Part shown: positions 31,601 to 43,986 of the stretch, in pieces
Numbering within the stretch: the first letter of the stretch is position 1
Layout of the letters: each line of letters starts with the position of its first letter
Origin: Vitellaria paradoxa
Lineage: Eukaryota; Streptophyta; Magnoliopsida; Ericales; Sapotaceae
Assembly: GCA_019916065.1 (NCBI GenBank)
Contig: CM034240.1
Coordinates: 44,032,026-44,096,025 of the forward strand
Length of the DNA: 64,000 nt
Reading direction: 5' to 3'
Made by a program: the position numbers and the translations under genes
The notes under the pieces: generated by a model
Told to the model about the DNA's origin: nothing
The model's database searches: none
Seen by the model: the letters and a program-made list of their open reading frames with translations, nothing else

Positions 31601-31756
31601 GGGCTCGTTTGGAGTCCCAAATAAAACCAAAAAATTTCAAAAAATTTCAAAAATTTTCAAATTCCTCCAATCATATTTTACCACCTATCATTTTTACATC
31701 ACATCAATCCAATCCATTAATTTTTTTTGGTTTTATTTGGGACTCCAAACGAGCCC
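31601..31756. mobile_element. 156-bp MITE with perfect 34-bp inverted repeats
   Basis: 31601-31634 is the exact reverse complement of 31723-31756. It begins GGGCTCGTTTGGAGTCCC and continues AAATAAAACC. The flanks ...TAT and TAT... may be a 3-bp duplication. Perfect TIRs imply a recent insertion. It sits directly upstream of the probable leader exon of the DCD gene. Confidence 0.88.
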
Positions 31757-31759
31757 TAT

Positions 31760-32260
31760 ATTTTTTCTCCTCACCATACACCAAGCTGCTCCCCGGTGTA
31801 TCTGGGACGTCCACGTGGAATCCATTACCACGTAAGCCGTCGATGCCATTTCGTAGCGCTCTCATCCTTTTTTTAAGTACTTCTATCTGCTAGGCTTCAG
31901 CGGTGCCCTCGTTCCTTCCTCCTCCTCCTCGCCCTCTGCACTTTGCGACGCTTCCCTCGCGCCGTTGGCTCAGGTATTCACTACTCTTCCTTCTCCTTTT
32001 CTGTCTCTGCTTCCCAAACCCTTCCGAGCATTTCCGGTTTAGCTAATGCTTTTGTTGTCTTTTATTCCCTCTCGATTTTTCATGCTTATTTAGGGTTTCA
32101 TACATGCATCGACATGTATAATATAATATTTATGTATATATGTGTGTTTGTTTATCCTTTTGATTATAGGAGTATGATTTATACGAATTTGGCTGTTATG
32201 AGTCCACTATTCTGACGATTTTGTTTCTTTTGTAGGAGGTTTGGATACAGTTGAAAGGAG
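31760..32260 (+). promoter_or_regulatory. Probable promoter and 5' UTR exons of the DCD gene
   Basis: An abrupt rise in GC and CCTCCTC-type pyrimidine-rich sequence ends at GGCTCAG/GTATTC (donor at 31974). A small exon-like segment 32236-32260 lies between TTTTGTAG and GGAG/GTAAAG. This pattern fits non-coding leader exons, and the next + strand gene is the DCD gene. The link is inferred from position only; no transcript data are available. Confidence 0.45.
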
Positions 32261-34768
32261 GTAAAGAACTATCTCATTCTGACGAATTTCTTGTTGACAG
32301 GAGTGTTTTTATTGATTTTGTTCATTTGATTGATTGATGTGGATTGGATAATTTGAAATTCAGTACTCTTGTATGAATGTGTTTTTTTTCCTTAATGCAT
32401 GCTGGCGATTTTATTCTCTTGTATTGGTTATTGGTGATTTGAGGCTGTTGAGGTGGGCTAATGGAATGGTAATAGGAAAAAACTGGAGACAGGTTTTGTT
32501 AAAGCCATGAAAAGAGCGATGCAAACTAATAATGGAAGGATTACGAGTTTGGAATAATAGCCTGTTGGGTTAATGGATATTATTTTTGTGAATTATGTGG
32601 TGTACGGTGATTTTTTTGTTTAGAAATTTGTACCAGTAAATTAATTTGGAATGAAGCTTGGATGATATGTGCATAGATTCGTGGGAGGTGATGGTTAAGG
32701 TAATAATGTTATCATGCATCTAATTTGTAAGAATTTTCTTTGGAGAACAATTATCATTTGATTAAGAGAAAAAACAATATATTTTATTGTGTGAAACATT
32801 TTCCAAAATAGTAGAGACATGAAATGATTGAGACAAAAATATATTATAGCTTGGAAAATGCTTTATCCAAGGATCTTTTCCCAAAGTAAAAAGGGGAAAA
32901 AGAAGATAAATAAATCATTTGAATACTGTTAGTGTGCATGGAATCCTTTGTAATATCAATGATATTTGTAGACTTTGCTAGTGCTGTTTGATGCCATTAC
33001 TGCTAACAAAACTTCACTGTTGAGGATGATAACTTGCCTAGTCTATTTTGCAAGATAATATTTTTCAGCAAACCAATTCCTCTATTGCTTTTTGTTTGCC
33101 ATTTATTGTATTTTACTTGTGTTATGGTAAGTTAGCAATCCATGTTGCTGGAAATTTTTAGCATTGTTGTTGAAATTGTGCAATTCGTACTTTGAGCTTA
33201 TGATTTGAGTTGATACGCCATGTAATCGATGCGAATCATGCCTCCATAGTGAATGGAGTGATGAATCAAGCCGAATCTATCTAATTCATAGAGAATTTTA
33301 TGATTCTTGCGATTTTTGTGATTTAAGAAAATATCGAAGTGGACCAAGGTATGTGTTGGGTCATGCAGAACCTAATTTAAAAAGAAATTTATTTTTTCTA
33401 TTTTATTTGCTTTTAAAAGTGAAGTTAGAGAGGCTTGTAATGGACCAATAATTATGCAATATTTTGCAAATCATCTTCGCATAAGTTATTTTGAACTTCT
33501 GGTATCCCATATATTTTGAAGACATTATAAGCGACTAAAATACTCCCTTTAAACTTCATAAAAGTAAGATTTGAATTAACATTTCTGGCCATACATGTAC
33601 GGACCTACATGGGGTAATGCCTCCTAACTTTTAAATTTTATTTCAATTTAGTGAAGTTTGTCCATATAATTTCATATTATTATGTGTTAGCTCCCTAATT
33701 TTTTATAGTTTTCAATAAGATCCCTAAACAAATATCATTTTTGCCCCTGCTAAACATGATTTATGTGATCACTATTGTAGCCATAAGGCTAGATTCTTTC
33801 CTTTCAAGTGTTGTGATCATATTTAATTCTTAGTTTTTAAGCACAATAATGTTCATTGTTCACTATGTTATAAATTTTAATATATATGCTTTATTTTTTT
33901 TTATCATTTTTTAGTTCTACACCAAATTTTACAATTCATGATTCTCAAATTTAAGATAGTGGGAAGCAATTTGGGGGTGACGCTGATGGTTCGCATGATA
34001 ATTGCGTAGAATCCAGATCTTGGGTTAAGGCCAGATTGTGGCTGTCAATGGGTTGGGCCCTAAAAGTTGATGGTATCTAATTCTATAAGTAATCTATACA
34101 TGGCACTAGAAATAGATTTGGGTTGTTGGTGGATATTGGTTCAGAGTCTTCATTTGAAGCCTGAGAGCAACAACTTAATGAGGTGGTCCAAAGTAAGAAG
34201 CCAACTCAGGTTTGGAGAAAACTGGACAAGAGATCCTCAATAGACGGGCTCAAGTCCAGTGGGTCCAACCCTAATTTTGGGTTTTTTTTTGTTTTGTTTT
34301 TTTTTTTTTTTTATTTTATAAGGTGGGATGGCACTTTGAACCTAGGTAGAGTTTTGAATTCCTTTCTTCTACTCCTAAGAAGTCTTCTCTTTCTTATTCT
34401 TTGGAGTGCAAAGTGATTGTTGTAGGTATTCAATAGGTGGGGAAGTTTGGGTTTTGAAGGGCAGGGAGAATGGACACAAAAGGGTCAAAGGTGGCGGTCA
34501 GGAGGGCCACTGTGTTGGTCGAGGGAGATTGCTAGGGCAAGGAGGTTGGGGTGGAGCTGGAAATGCTATTGGTTTCTTTGGAACCATGTGTAAAAGGAGA
34601 CTGCAACGGTGGAAAATAAGTGTGTTTGTGAGGAGGCTTGGACATTGGAATGGGTTCTTAGTAAAATGAAATTAGTTTGACATTTCTTGGTAGTATCCTG
34701 TGATGGATACAAGGAACTGTTGTCATCAATTAAAGGAAGCATAAGATAGTTTAGTAAGAAGGGTTTAA

Positions 34769-34941
34769 GGCCTAGTTTGGTATGATAGAATGAATTTCAC
34801 ACTATCATTACACTCCATTCTCTCAATTTAAGTAGTATTTTTAAATAAGCATCAAGTAACCTTTCAAATAATTGTACCAAACATGGCAATGGAATGAAAA
34901 TACGGGAGTGACCATTCCATTTCCTTGTATTAAACGCGACC
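34769..34941. mobile_element. MITE-like element with TAA flanks
   Basis: The left end GGCCTAGTTTGGTATG resembles the reverse complement of the right end, GGTCGCGTTTAATACA. TAA flanks both sides (34766-34768 and 34942-34944). It is 173 bp, non-coding and Tourist-like. Confidence 0.5.
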
Positions 34942-35039
34942 TAAGAGATTAGAAGAGTAGAGGTGAAAGGGAGCTAAAGAAAGAAGCTTGAATGTTCAAG
35001 AAATTGTGAAGGTAGGGATAAAAAGATGCTAGGAGGGGG

Positions 35040-38000
35040 AATAGGAAAAGTGGGGGATTACTTTTATGTTGTATTTTTTATGATTCCTAAAGTAGTGTGT
35101 TAGAATGTGAGGGGAATCAATGGGAGGGAGAAAAGAGTTATTAAAATGGTTCTTAAGAGATAGGTACCTATTGTAGTGTGCTTGCATGAGATGAAGCTAG
35201 TGTGGGTTGATAGAACTCCAACATAGGTTAATTTGGGTGGGGTCCATGGGTGAATTGGGTGGCGTTGGAAGCTGAGGGTGCTTCTGGAGGCATGTTGGTA
35301 ATGTGAAGTAGTAGTGTGTTGGCTTTTGGAAGGGAGTGAGTTGGTCAGTTTCTCGAGCAGATGCTTCAGAGGAGTGGAGGATGAGGTATTATGGGCTTTC
35401 ATTGGTGTTTACATGCCATTGTGGGCTTTTGTCTGAGGAAGACTTTGTGGAAGAATTGGAATTCGGATGCGAAGTTCCTTGGTGTGTGGGAGGAGATTTT
35501 AACATGGTTAGAAGTCCTCCTTAGGACCAGCTGAAAGGGTAGCAATTAGGTTATTTTTGTGCTCTTATTGAATGGAGAAAATTATACCTGGTCCAATATA
35601 ATGAACAAATAAAAAATTGACAAATTTCTACAAGTTAGGAGGATCTTTATCCAAGATCTGTACAACTCTTGTTGACCAAAGTGTTCTGATTTTGTTAGAT
35701 CGTGGGAGTGTTAAAAAGGGGCCTGACCCTGTTAAGTTTGACAATATTTGGACTAATGTAGAGGGATTCAAGGAGATGGTGGAAAGGTGATGGAGCTGCT
35801 ACATTTTCTTTGGTTTTGTTTGATTTGTTTTGGTGAAGAAATTGTAAATGCTCAAGATGTACATCATCAAGTGGAACAGGGAGGACTTTGGCACAATAGT
35901 GGTTCAAAAGACAAATCTAATGAAGAAAAACAAAGTACTGGATTAAAGATATGAAAATGGGCTTATGTCTGAGGAAGAAGCTCACGTTAGTACGAGGAAG
36001 AAAATGGAATTTAGTATGGTTGTTAGGCTCGAAGAGATCAGCTAGATACAAAAAATCAAGGTTCATTTGGCTGAAGGACAGGGATAGAAATTCTAAATTT
36101 TTTCATAGAATGGCTAATGCAGGCGTAAAAACAATCAAATTGCAAAATTATGAGTTGAGGGTAGGCAAATTGAGCAGGACGATCAGATAAGTAGGCTTGT
36201 TTAGGGAGTGAAAGGCATGGAGTCCTAGACTAGACGAAGAGGAGCTTGAAGGTAACTTTATGGAAGAGGAGGTATGGATGGTTTTAATATCTTCAGATGG
36301 AGACAGCTCAGAGACCAGATGGATGGTCTCTATAGCTTTCTTCCAATTATGTTGGTATGTTTTTAAAAATGTCATAATGTATTTATTCAGAGTTATTGTG
36401 AAGGGAGAGTCTGTAAAGAACACAAATGCTATTTTCATAGTTTTGATCCCGAAGAGGAGTGATGTGAACACAAGGGATTTTAGATGAATTATCTTGCCGG
36501 GTAGTATTTACAAGCTAACTACGAAGGTTTTGGCCAATCAAATATGGGTCTCAAAATGTGTTTATTGAAGGGAGGCAGATTTTGGATGCTGTATTGGTGG
36601 AGAATGAGGTCATTGGCCCTAGGTTGAAGGGTAATGATCTGGCGATAATTTGCGAGCTGAATAGATAAAAGGCTTGTGATCATGTGAATTGAGGATTTCT
36701 ACTTTATTTGTAAAGATGGTGTTTGGGGTTAGATGGAGGAGTTCGATTAAATGGTGCATTTCTACTGTGTGGTTCTTGGTATTGATCAATGGGACTTAAA
36801 AAGGTTTTTTGGATCTTCAAGAGGTCTGTGTTAGGGAAATTCCTCGTCAGCTTAATTGTTTATTTGGGTGATGGAGCATTTAGCAGAATGGTGAAGAAAG
36901 CATTTTTGAGAGGTTTAATTAAAGGTTTCCAGGTATGCAGACGAGATCGAGAAGTCGTTGGGGTATCCTATCTTTTTTTTTTGGATATATACGGTTCTAT
37001 TGTTTTTTCTGCAGTTGGGACATTTGAGATGTTTGCTGTTATGCTTTGAGGCAGTATCTGGGTTGAAGATTAACATGACCAAATTCAAACTTATACTAGT
37101 TGGGACAAATGGAGAATTTGGGGACTAACAGTGGTGTTGGTTTTCAAAGTCAAGTTCTTTACCTATTTGGGAATTCCATTAGGGACAAACTTTAAAGTTA
37201 AACAGGTTTGGGAATAGGTGAGTGATAATTTTCATAAGAGGTGGTTGGGGTGGAAGAGATATTAAAAGGGGCAAGGGTGACCTTAATAGAAAGTAATTTC
37301 TCAAGTTTGGCTACCTATTTTATTTTATTCTTCACGACTCCAACTTCAGTATTCAGAAAATTAGAGAAGTTGGAAAGGGATTTTTTATGGGACAGAGTAG
37401 GGGTGAGCTTTAAATACCATTTGGTTGACTGGAGGACTGTATGGGCGGAGTAGGGGAGAGCTTTAAATACCATTTGGTTGACTGGAGGACTGCATGCCTT
37501 CCTGTGAGTGATAGGGTTATCGGAATTAGTGTGCCTTCCTGTGAGTGATAGGGGTATTGGAATTGGAAACTTAAAATTATTCAATGAGGCGTTGTTTGGG
37601 AAATGCTTATGGAGGTTTGCTATAGGAAGGGGTAAACTATGGATCATCAAAATTGGGATTGAGTGGAGTGGTTGGAGCTTGTCTTACGGGCTTGCAACAC
37701 ATGGGTCAAACTTTGGAAAGGTATTCATTAGCGTTGGGAAAGGATAAAGGAACATGTTCTTTGGCAGGTTGGTACAAGTGAACTAGTTTATTTTTGGGGA
37801 TTTAATTGGCTTTCTACATAAGGCTTAAGGACCTATATCCTAATATCTATGAATTAGCATTGGATAAGAGGTCCTGTATGGTATATTATTTCAAAAATCA
37901 TTGTAACACTATATTTTGGAATGTCACCCTTCAAAGGTATTTATTCGATGGGAGCTAGAAAGTTTCACATTGTTTTTTAGAGGTGCTGTAGTCTGCGAAG

Positions 38001-39014
38001 TTGGGAGAGGGGGAAGATGGAGCTGGAAAGTATAAAGGAATTGATTTGTGTTGGGAAAGGATAAAGGAACATGTTCTTTGGCAGGTTGGTACAAGCGAAA
38101 TAGTTTAATTTTGGAGCCTTAATTGGCTTTGTACATAAGGCTTAAGGACATATATCCTAATATCTATGAATTAGCGTCTGGATAAGAAGTCCTGTATGGC
38201 AGATTATTTCGAAAATCATTGTAACAATATAGTTTGGAATGTCACCCTTCAAAAGTATTTATTCGATGGGAGCTAGAAAGTTTCACATCGTTTTTTAGAG
38301 GTGCTCTAGTCTACGAAGTTGGGAGAGGTGGAATGTGGAGTTAAATGTAATATTTCAAAGACAGATGTTTGAGGTTAAATGTAAGTTTCTGGTTGGGAGA
38401 AAAGAGGTGGACTTTGTTGAAAAATAATTGGAAGGCAGGAGTTACTTATATGGCCTTTTTTTTAATGTGTTTTGAGGGAGGATTCTTGCTATTGATAACA
38501 TACAGTTAAGAAGGCATACATCAATTAGTAGATATTGCCTGTGCAAAAGAGGAGGGAATCTGTATATCGCATTCACAATTAGTGTTTGTGGACGTTGGAG
38601 TTGTGGGATTTGATGTTATATAGTTTATGGTTTAGTGAATGTTTTCAAAGGATGTGAATAATTTGTTAATTTCTTGGTGGTTATAAGTTGGGTTATGATA
38701 AGAGGAAGATATGGCTTGTGGCTCCTTTTTGTTTATTTTGTTTAATATGAAAAGAGAGAAATAGAAGTAACATTTGGAGTAATGGTGATGAAGTTATATA
38801 GATTGAAAGGCTTGTTTTTGTCTGGCTTATATAGTTGGTTAAGGGAGGGTATAGAGCCATATGTGAATTCGTTTTTTGATTTTTGTTGAAAGTATCAGTT
38901 TAGTTTAGGCATAGTGGTTTTATGTAGGTTGGCATTTTCTTAATGCTATTTACCTTTCTTTTCTTTAATAAAATTGTCCTAATTTAATCCCCCCCCCCCC
39001 CCCCAAAAAAAAAA
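35040..39014 (+). mobile_element. Degenerate L1-type LINE ORF2, plus strand
   Basis: Many stops and frameshifts, but the ORF2 order is readable. Endonuclease-like pieces include VPWCVGGDFNMVRSP (about 35480-35520). The pre-RT motif WLKDRDRNSKFFHRMANAG lies near 36080. RT fragments with LIPKRSDVNTRDFR lie near 36440. Near 37400 there is the C-terminal region (LEKLERDFLWDRVGVSFKYH, VDW). Internal direct duplications lie at 37400-37550 and 37733-38329. The 3' end is a C16 run followed by A10 (38989-39014). Not capable of coding. Confidence 0.75.
37733..38329 (+). repeat. Direct duplication of about 280 bp inside the LINE
   Basis: 37733-38012 and 38050-38329 match closely, offset by 317 bp, starting GTTGGGAAAGGATAAAGG and ending GAAGTTGGGAGAGG. 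Confidence 0.88.
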
Positions 39015-39764
39015 GGGGGAGAGAGAGAGATTTTGATTCATGATACAAATCTCAATTTGACAATTTTGATTTACACATCAGTAATGCCCAGTAGCTATAT
39101 CAAAGCTTAGTGGTATTACTAAAACATCTGGAAGTTTCCCCCAACGTTCTAAGCTTCAATTGTAGCTGACAGACTTGGATCATTGGTTAACAGTAGTTGG
39201 CTTCATATCCCAACTGTTTGGATTGTCAACACCTGTTTGGTCAAAGGTTTATATCCTTCACAGTTCTTATTAGAGATTGGACAGGCTCGTTTGGCATGGA
39301 CGTTCAGTTGCCAGTAACCTGTATCTGATACTGGCAACCTTTCTTGAATGCCCAATGAATTGCCACAATTATCGGTGAGCTTGCATATTTGTTTACTAGT
39401 GGCAGCAGACAGGTTACAGAATTGGATGGAAACATAGTTGTGAATACCATACTGGTAAATCCATCATTTTTTTTACAACTGGTATGTTATATACCAGTAC
39501 CAACACATTTACCAGTACCATTTTGTATTAATTGCTACAAATTATGTATATAAATTTGTTAGGTTTATTGCCATTGTAATTTTTGACAAATTTCCCCATG
39601 AACAATATGAGCTTATTTATATAAAGAAAGATATTTGAATATTATCATTTATAGTATAATACTAATAATTTTTAATTTTTGTATTTATTTCTTCTTACAT
39701 TTAATTATAAATTTAGTGGTCTTAATAAGTAACAACTATATAATAAAAATTATATTTGATATTG
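39015..39764. other. Spacer between two LINEs
   Basis: No gene or clear repeat recognised; repeated short words such as ACCAGTACCA occur near 39490-39520. Confidence 0.4.
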
Positions 39765-41928
39765 CACCTTTTTTTTTAATTAAAAAAAAGGCATCGAGAG
39801 GATGCCACCCCTACAAGATTACATAGCCAAAAACTCAACATAAAATAAGAAACTATACCGGTCTGGCTCTTTCCCTAACGACCATACGTACAGCATTGCG
39901 AAAAACCTACCTTTCAACTTAAAACAGGGTGATTCTATTTTTTTGAATGTTCTTTTATTTTCCCCCTTATACAAAGTCGAATTAGTTTCTACACTTTCAG
40001 ATTCTAGCTCCCCAACAAGTGCTAAAAACAGGCTTTGGCATTAACTGGAATTGCCCGTTGCATCCCTATTGGTGAAAGCTGCCCGTTGCATCCCTACCGG
40101 TGAAAGCACTAAGTCCCATAACTCCTCAGCCCTTGAGCACTCACAAAAAGGTGGTTGATTGATTCACACACTTCCTTGTGGAGGGGGAAAAATAAGAAAA
40201 AAAGCATCGGTCAATAATAACATGGCCTCTTTTCCTCAGATTATTAGAAGTTAAAGACCCCTCATTGACCAAACACCAACTTTTTGGGGAACCTCACTCT
40301 TCCACACACAATCTTAGCATAAGTCGACCTCCCCTTGTACCCACTTGAGACTTATAAAAAGATTTCACCTCAATGTTTCCAGATTTTGATAACTTCCAGT
40401 TTATCTTTATCCTCCCGCTAAATGCCAATGTTGCATGGCTGCAGATCCCAAAATTATTTTGTCCCCTCACAAGGTATGAACATGTGGTTAACAGATTCCC
40501 CCTAATATTTATGAAAACAACACCTATTGACGGCACTTGTCCTCTCACCTGAAGATTGTCAGTAGTTAGAATTCTTTCTCTAGTTATGCGCCATACAAGG
40601 AGAGCCATTTTTGTCGGCAAACCTGCTTTGCAAATCTTCGCCCAAAGGGAATCCAGACCTTTGTTACCTGCCAAGCATTTGAAAAAAATATTTCACCTCA
40701 AATCCCCAAGACCTTGAATGAGTCTATGCCACTTTATCATCCTCCTCACCAACCTTTGTGAGCTGTAAGACCTCCAACATAGAAGTGTACCTTTCCAGTT
40801 CCAAATAAAAAAAGGTTCCTATCTACGTCGTGGGATATTCCAACCTCAATTGTTGCTATGAATCTCCAGATACTCTGCCACCAAAGCATCACTGTTCACT
40901 AAAGCAGAAATGTCCAAATAAATGTCCATTAGGTTACCTATGGGGATTCAATTAAAACTTCAAAATCCCCCCCCCCCCCCCAAACAAAATAAAGATATTC
41001 CCTAAATCTGTCGCATCACCTCTACTTCCCTTTCCACTTGCCCATCCTACTAAGTGCGTTTATCACCATTATGAATGGATAGGGAAATAGGGAAGGAGAG
41101 GATCTCCTTGAGAGAGACCCCTAGAATATCACCCCAAAAAAAAAAAAAAAAAAACTTTCGTGGCCCCATTAATAATCATTGAGAACCTTATGGAGATACA
41201 CCGTTGGATCAATTTACTACATTTGTCTCCAAACCTTATCCTTCCCAACATGTACAATTGAAAATCCCAACACATGATCATAATAATTTTCAACATCCAA
41301 CTTACAAATAATACCTCTCTTTTTGTTCTTCAATCTAGAGTCAATAGCTTCATTAACCACTAAAATTGCATTGAGGATTTGCATTCTTTCAATGAAAGCA
41401 TTTTGATTATCAGATATTAGAAGGGACAACATCTTTGTGCGATTAGCCAAAATTTTTGTATAATTGTGTATAGGCTCCCTACCAAGTTGGCGGGTTTGAC
41501 ATCTCTGATATTCGCTACTCCCCTTTTCTTTAGCTGGCGCTATAAATTAGTACTTATTACAAATTACTCATTTTGAAAATGTTCCTCAGACACACTTATG
41601 ACAACCACCCTCCCCAATAGAAAGCTATAGTCAACCCATCACATCTTGGGCCCTTATCCCTTTTAAGGATTTTGGTGCCTCCCACACCACCTTTGTGAAA
41701 CATCTTTCAAGGTCCTTTTTATCTTGCTTGGAGATGCGATTGAACTCCAAACTGTCCAATGTTGGTCTTCGCTACTCATTTTCTGTAAATAAGTCTTCGT
41801 AGAACCTCTGCCATTCTTGATAGGGTCCTTTTGCTCATTTTATCTTCCCTTAACACACAACTTCGCGATTTGGTCCTCTCTTTTATGGGCATTTGTATCT
41901 GTGTGAAAAAATTTGGTATTTTAATTTT

Positions 41929-42293
41929 GGGTAAATTGCACCTAGACCCCTTAAATATTTGAGTAATTACACATGAATCCCCTCAACATTTAAAAATTAC
42001 ACGTAGACCCCCTAAACATTTGGATAATTACACATGGACCCCTTTCTGTTAGTCTGCCGTTAAGATTTCTATTAAAATGATGACGTTAGCCAAAATTTTT
42101 TTTTCAATATACCAAGTTTACTCTTTAGTTGGGTAAACCCTACTCTGTCTCTCTCTTCTCAATATACCAAGTTTACCATCACTGGCGGCGCCTCCTCGTT
42201 GGTAGCTCGATCTTCTTCGTTGTCTACACCATGCTCAAGCCCTTTCCATGCTCGTTCTCCTTTTGGTAGCAACAAGAATATCAATTGTGATTT

Positions 42294-42335
<42 letters not shown>

Positions 42336-43595
42336 GGAGATCCTCTAAAATCAATTCTCCTCCACTTGCTTCTTTGGCTCTCTAAAGCCTGGCTCTCGCA
42401 AGGGCGGCGACAAACAATGGCGGCACTAGGGTTTTGTCGTTGGAATTGTACTTGACAGATTGACAATGCTAGAGTTAGAATCTAAATCATGTGATGGTCG
42501 AGGATCAACCATTGGGGCATACATGTAATAATCAGATGTCAGGTACACCCCAACCTTCTCAAGCAATTTCTTGGGTTTTCCTCTCTAGATTTCCTCGTAT
42601 CATCATCTCCTAAAAACAAAAATAATTTTCAATGGAGGCAAAATTCAAATCCCAATTATAACAAAGACACAGCGCGAAAACCTACCGAGGAAATATATGC
42701 ATATTAAACAATTTCTTCTTATTAGTCTCAATTCTTGACAATAGAATGACATTCCAATTGAAGGAAAGTCCAAATCCCAATTAACAAGGGCACAATTCAA
42801 ACAAACTGAAAACCTAATACATGAACATATATATATATATATATATATATATTATACACGTACACAGGATTTCTTGCAGGAGAAGTAGAAAGTGTGTTTG
42901 AAGGTGGGAAATCAGAGGATTGAGAAGAACAAACCAAGGGAGCAAACATGTAAGAATTTGACTTGAGATAGTCAACGACTTTCTTGAGCAGGGCCTTCTT
43001 CTTCTTTTGGTTTTGTTTCTTCAATCTCTTCCTGTGAACACCCACTCCTTGAGATGCCACCCTCGTTTCCATTGCTATAAAAACCCAAAATTTTCTTGGT
43101 TCCACAATTTCAGAGGAGTCTCTATTTGAGGTTTCGTTGAGAAGGGGCGAGGACGGTGGCTGTGACTGTGGTTGGACGCTATCAGTAGGTTGGTGGATGA
43201 TGAAGAAGACTACGGCTTCATTTCTGAAGCAATTGCAAACAAGTTGCAATGGGTGGTTGTTATGCAAAAGGGTTAGGTTAGGATCCGCTTGTTATCGGCA
43301 TTGTTGCACAGGCAGTTGGCAGTTGCCCGCTGCTACTACTTCTCTACTTATATATATATATATATATATATTATAATGTATAAATTTATATTTATTTTAT
43401 TTATAATGAACTTAATTAAGTTGAGGGTAAATATGTCTTTTTAGTAAAATTTTAATGGAGTTAAGGAGCGAAATTAACGGAAGGGGTTTGGTGTTACAAA
43501 CATTTCAAAATAAGGGAGGTGTCTGTAATTTTTATATGTTGGGGGGTCCAAGTGTAATTATTCAAATGTTAAGGGGGTTTAAGTGTAATTTAGAC
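41929..43595. mobile_element. Mutator-like element (Pack-MULE type), perfect 9-bp TSD
   Basis: Ends GGGTAAATTGCACCTAGA and, as the reverse complement of the right end, GTCTAAATTACACTTAAAC. The inverted-repeat arms are long and contain short sub-repeats ending in ATTACAC. The element is flanked by TTTAATTTT on both sides (41920-41928 and 43596-43604); 9 bp is the Mutator-type target duplication. It is 1667 bp with no transposase. It carries the host gene fragment at 42427-43072 and AT, GT and GA microsatellites (42299-42334, 42828-42851, 43350-43371). Confidence 0.85.
42427..43072 (-). pseudogene. Captured two-exon gene fragment with a duplicated motif
   Basis: On the minus strand an ATG at 43072 begins METRVASQGVGVHRKRLKKQ and continues ALLKKVVDYLKSNSYMFAPL. 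Exon 2 (about 42610-42427), after the acceptor TTTTTAG, encodes KPKKLLEKVGVYLTSDYYMY, then APMVD, and ends at TAG. Both exons share the pattern K.LL.KV..YL.S..YM.AP.V, so the parent protein probably had two copies of this motif. Exon 2 has lost its upstream frame (an in-frame TAG, so at least a one-base shift). It resembles a group of small basic plant proteins I cannot name with confidence. Retention of the intron argues for DNA-level capture by the Mutator-like element. Confidence 0.55.
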
Positions 43596-43986
43596 TTTAA
43601 TTTTTTTATCCTCCTTTAACCTTGGGACCTAGGATTTGTCTCTTAAGTGATATCTTCAAGATTTTCGATCTAACTAAACTTCTCTTTATACTTTCTTTTG
43701 AGATGATTTTGTTTCATTCAAAGTACCTTTTTTTGGGTGTTCAAATTTAATAAAATACTCGTATTAAATCACATGTTAGAGCACAAATTTAAGCATTGTT
43801 GTAATTCAATCAACAACCCCCCCCCCCCCCCAAAAAAAAAACACATTGAGCATTGGGTAATAGATCATTTAACTGCAATTCTACTGTTCATTTCATCCCT
43901 TTTGTTTTTGACCTTTTTCCTTCTTTTGGGACTATGTTTTGTTTAGTTAAGTGTTGCCATGTTTTCAATACAACAGTTTTTTCTCG

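Larger units (their letters stand above)
39765..43735 (-). mobile_element. Degenerate L1-type LINE, minus strand, interrupted by a Mutator-like element
   Basis: The T-rich 3' end is at 39765-39790. Reading leftward on the minus strand, RT sequence resembles LANR.K..L....QNAF.....IL.A.LV.NEAID with KLDVENYYDHV (41450-41217). Upstream are NTKFFHTDTNAHKRE and QIAKLCVKGR (about 41920-41850). Zinc-finger/RNase-type C-terminal fragments are at 40674-40294 (LLVWRITRERILTTDNL). Sequence with VPRLKEDKK lies on the far side of the inserted element (43605-43640), and joining across it restores the usual LKEGDKNTKFFH order. Multiple stops; not functional. Confidence 0.72.
32261..43976 (+). other. Inferred 11.7-kb leader intron of the DCD gene
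   Basis: No host coding sequence seen. Unique AT-rich DNA (32.3-34.7 kb) is followed by a MITE (34769-34941), a plus-strand L1 fragment and a minus-strand L1 split by a Mutator-like element. If the leader exons at 31.8-32.3 kb belong to another transcript, this is intergenic DNA. Confidence 0.4.

Noticed and set aside
31943..32215. 90-codon open frame spanning the inferred leader exon donor
   Set aside because: It runs straight through a strong splice donor (CAG/GTATTC) into T-rich intron, so it is probably not translated as such.
43951..43986. N-terminal extension of the DCD protein from an in-frame GTG
   Set aside because: Plant nuclear genes start at [11 protein letters not shown] at 43987 is a natural start and the upstream bases look like intron/acceptor sequence.
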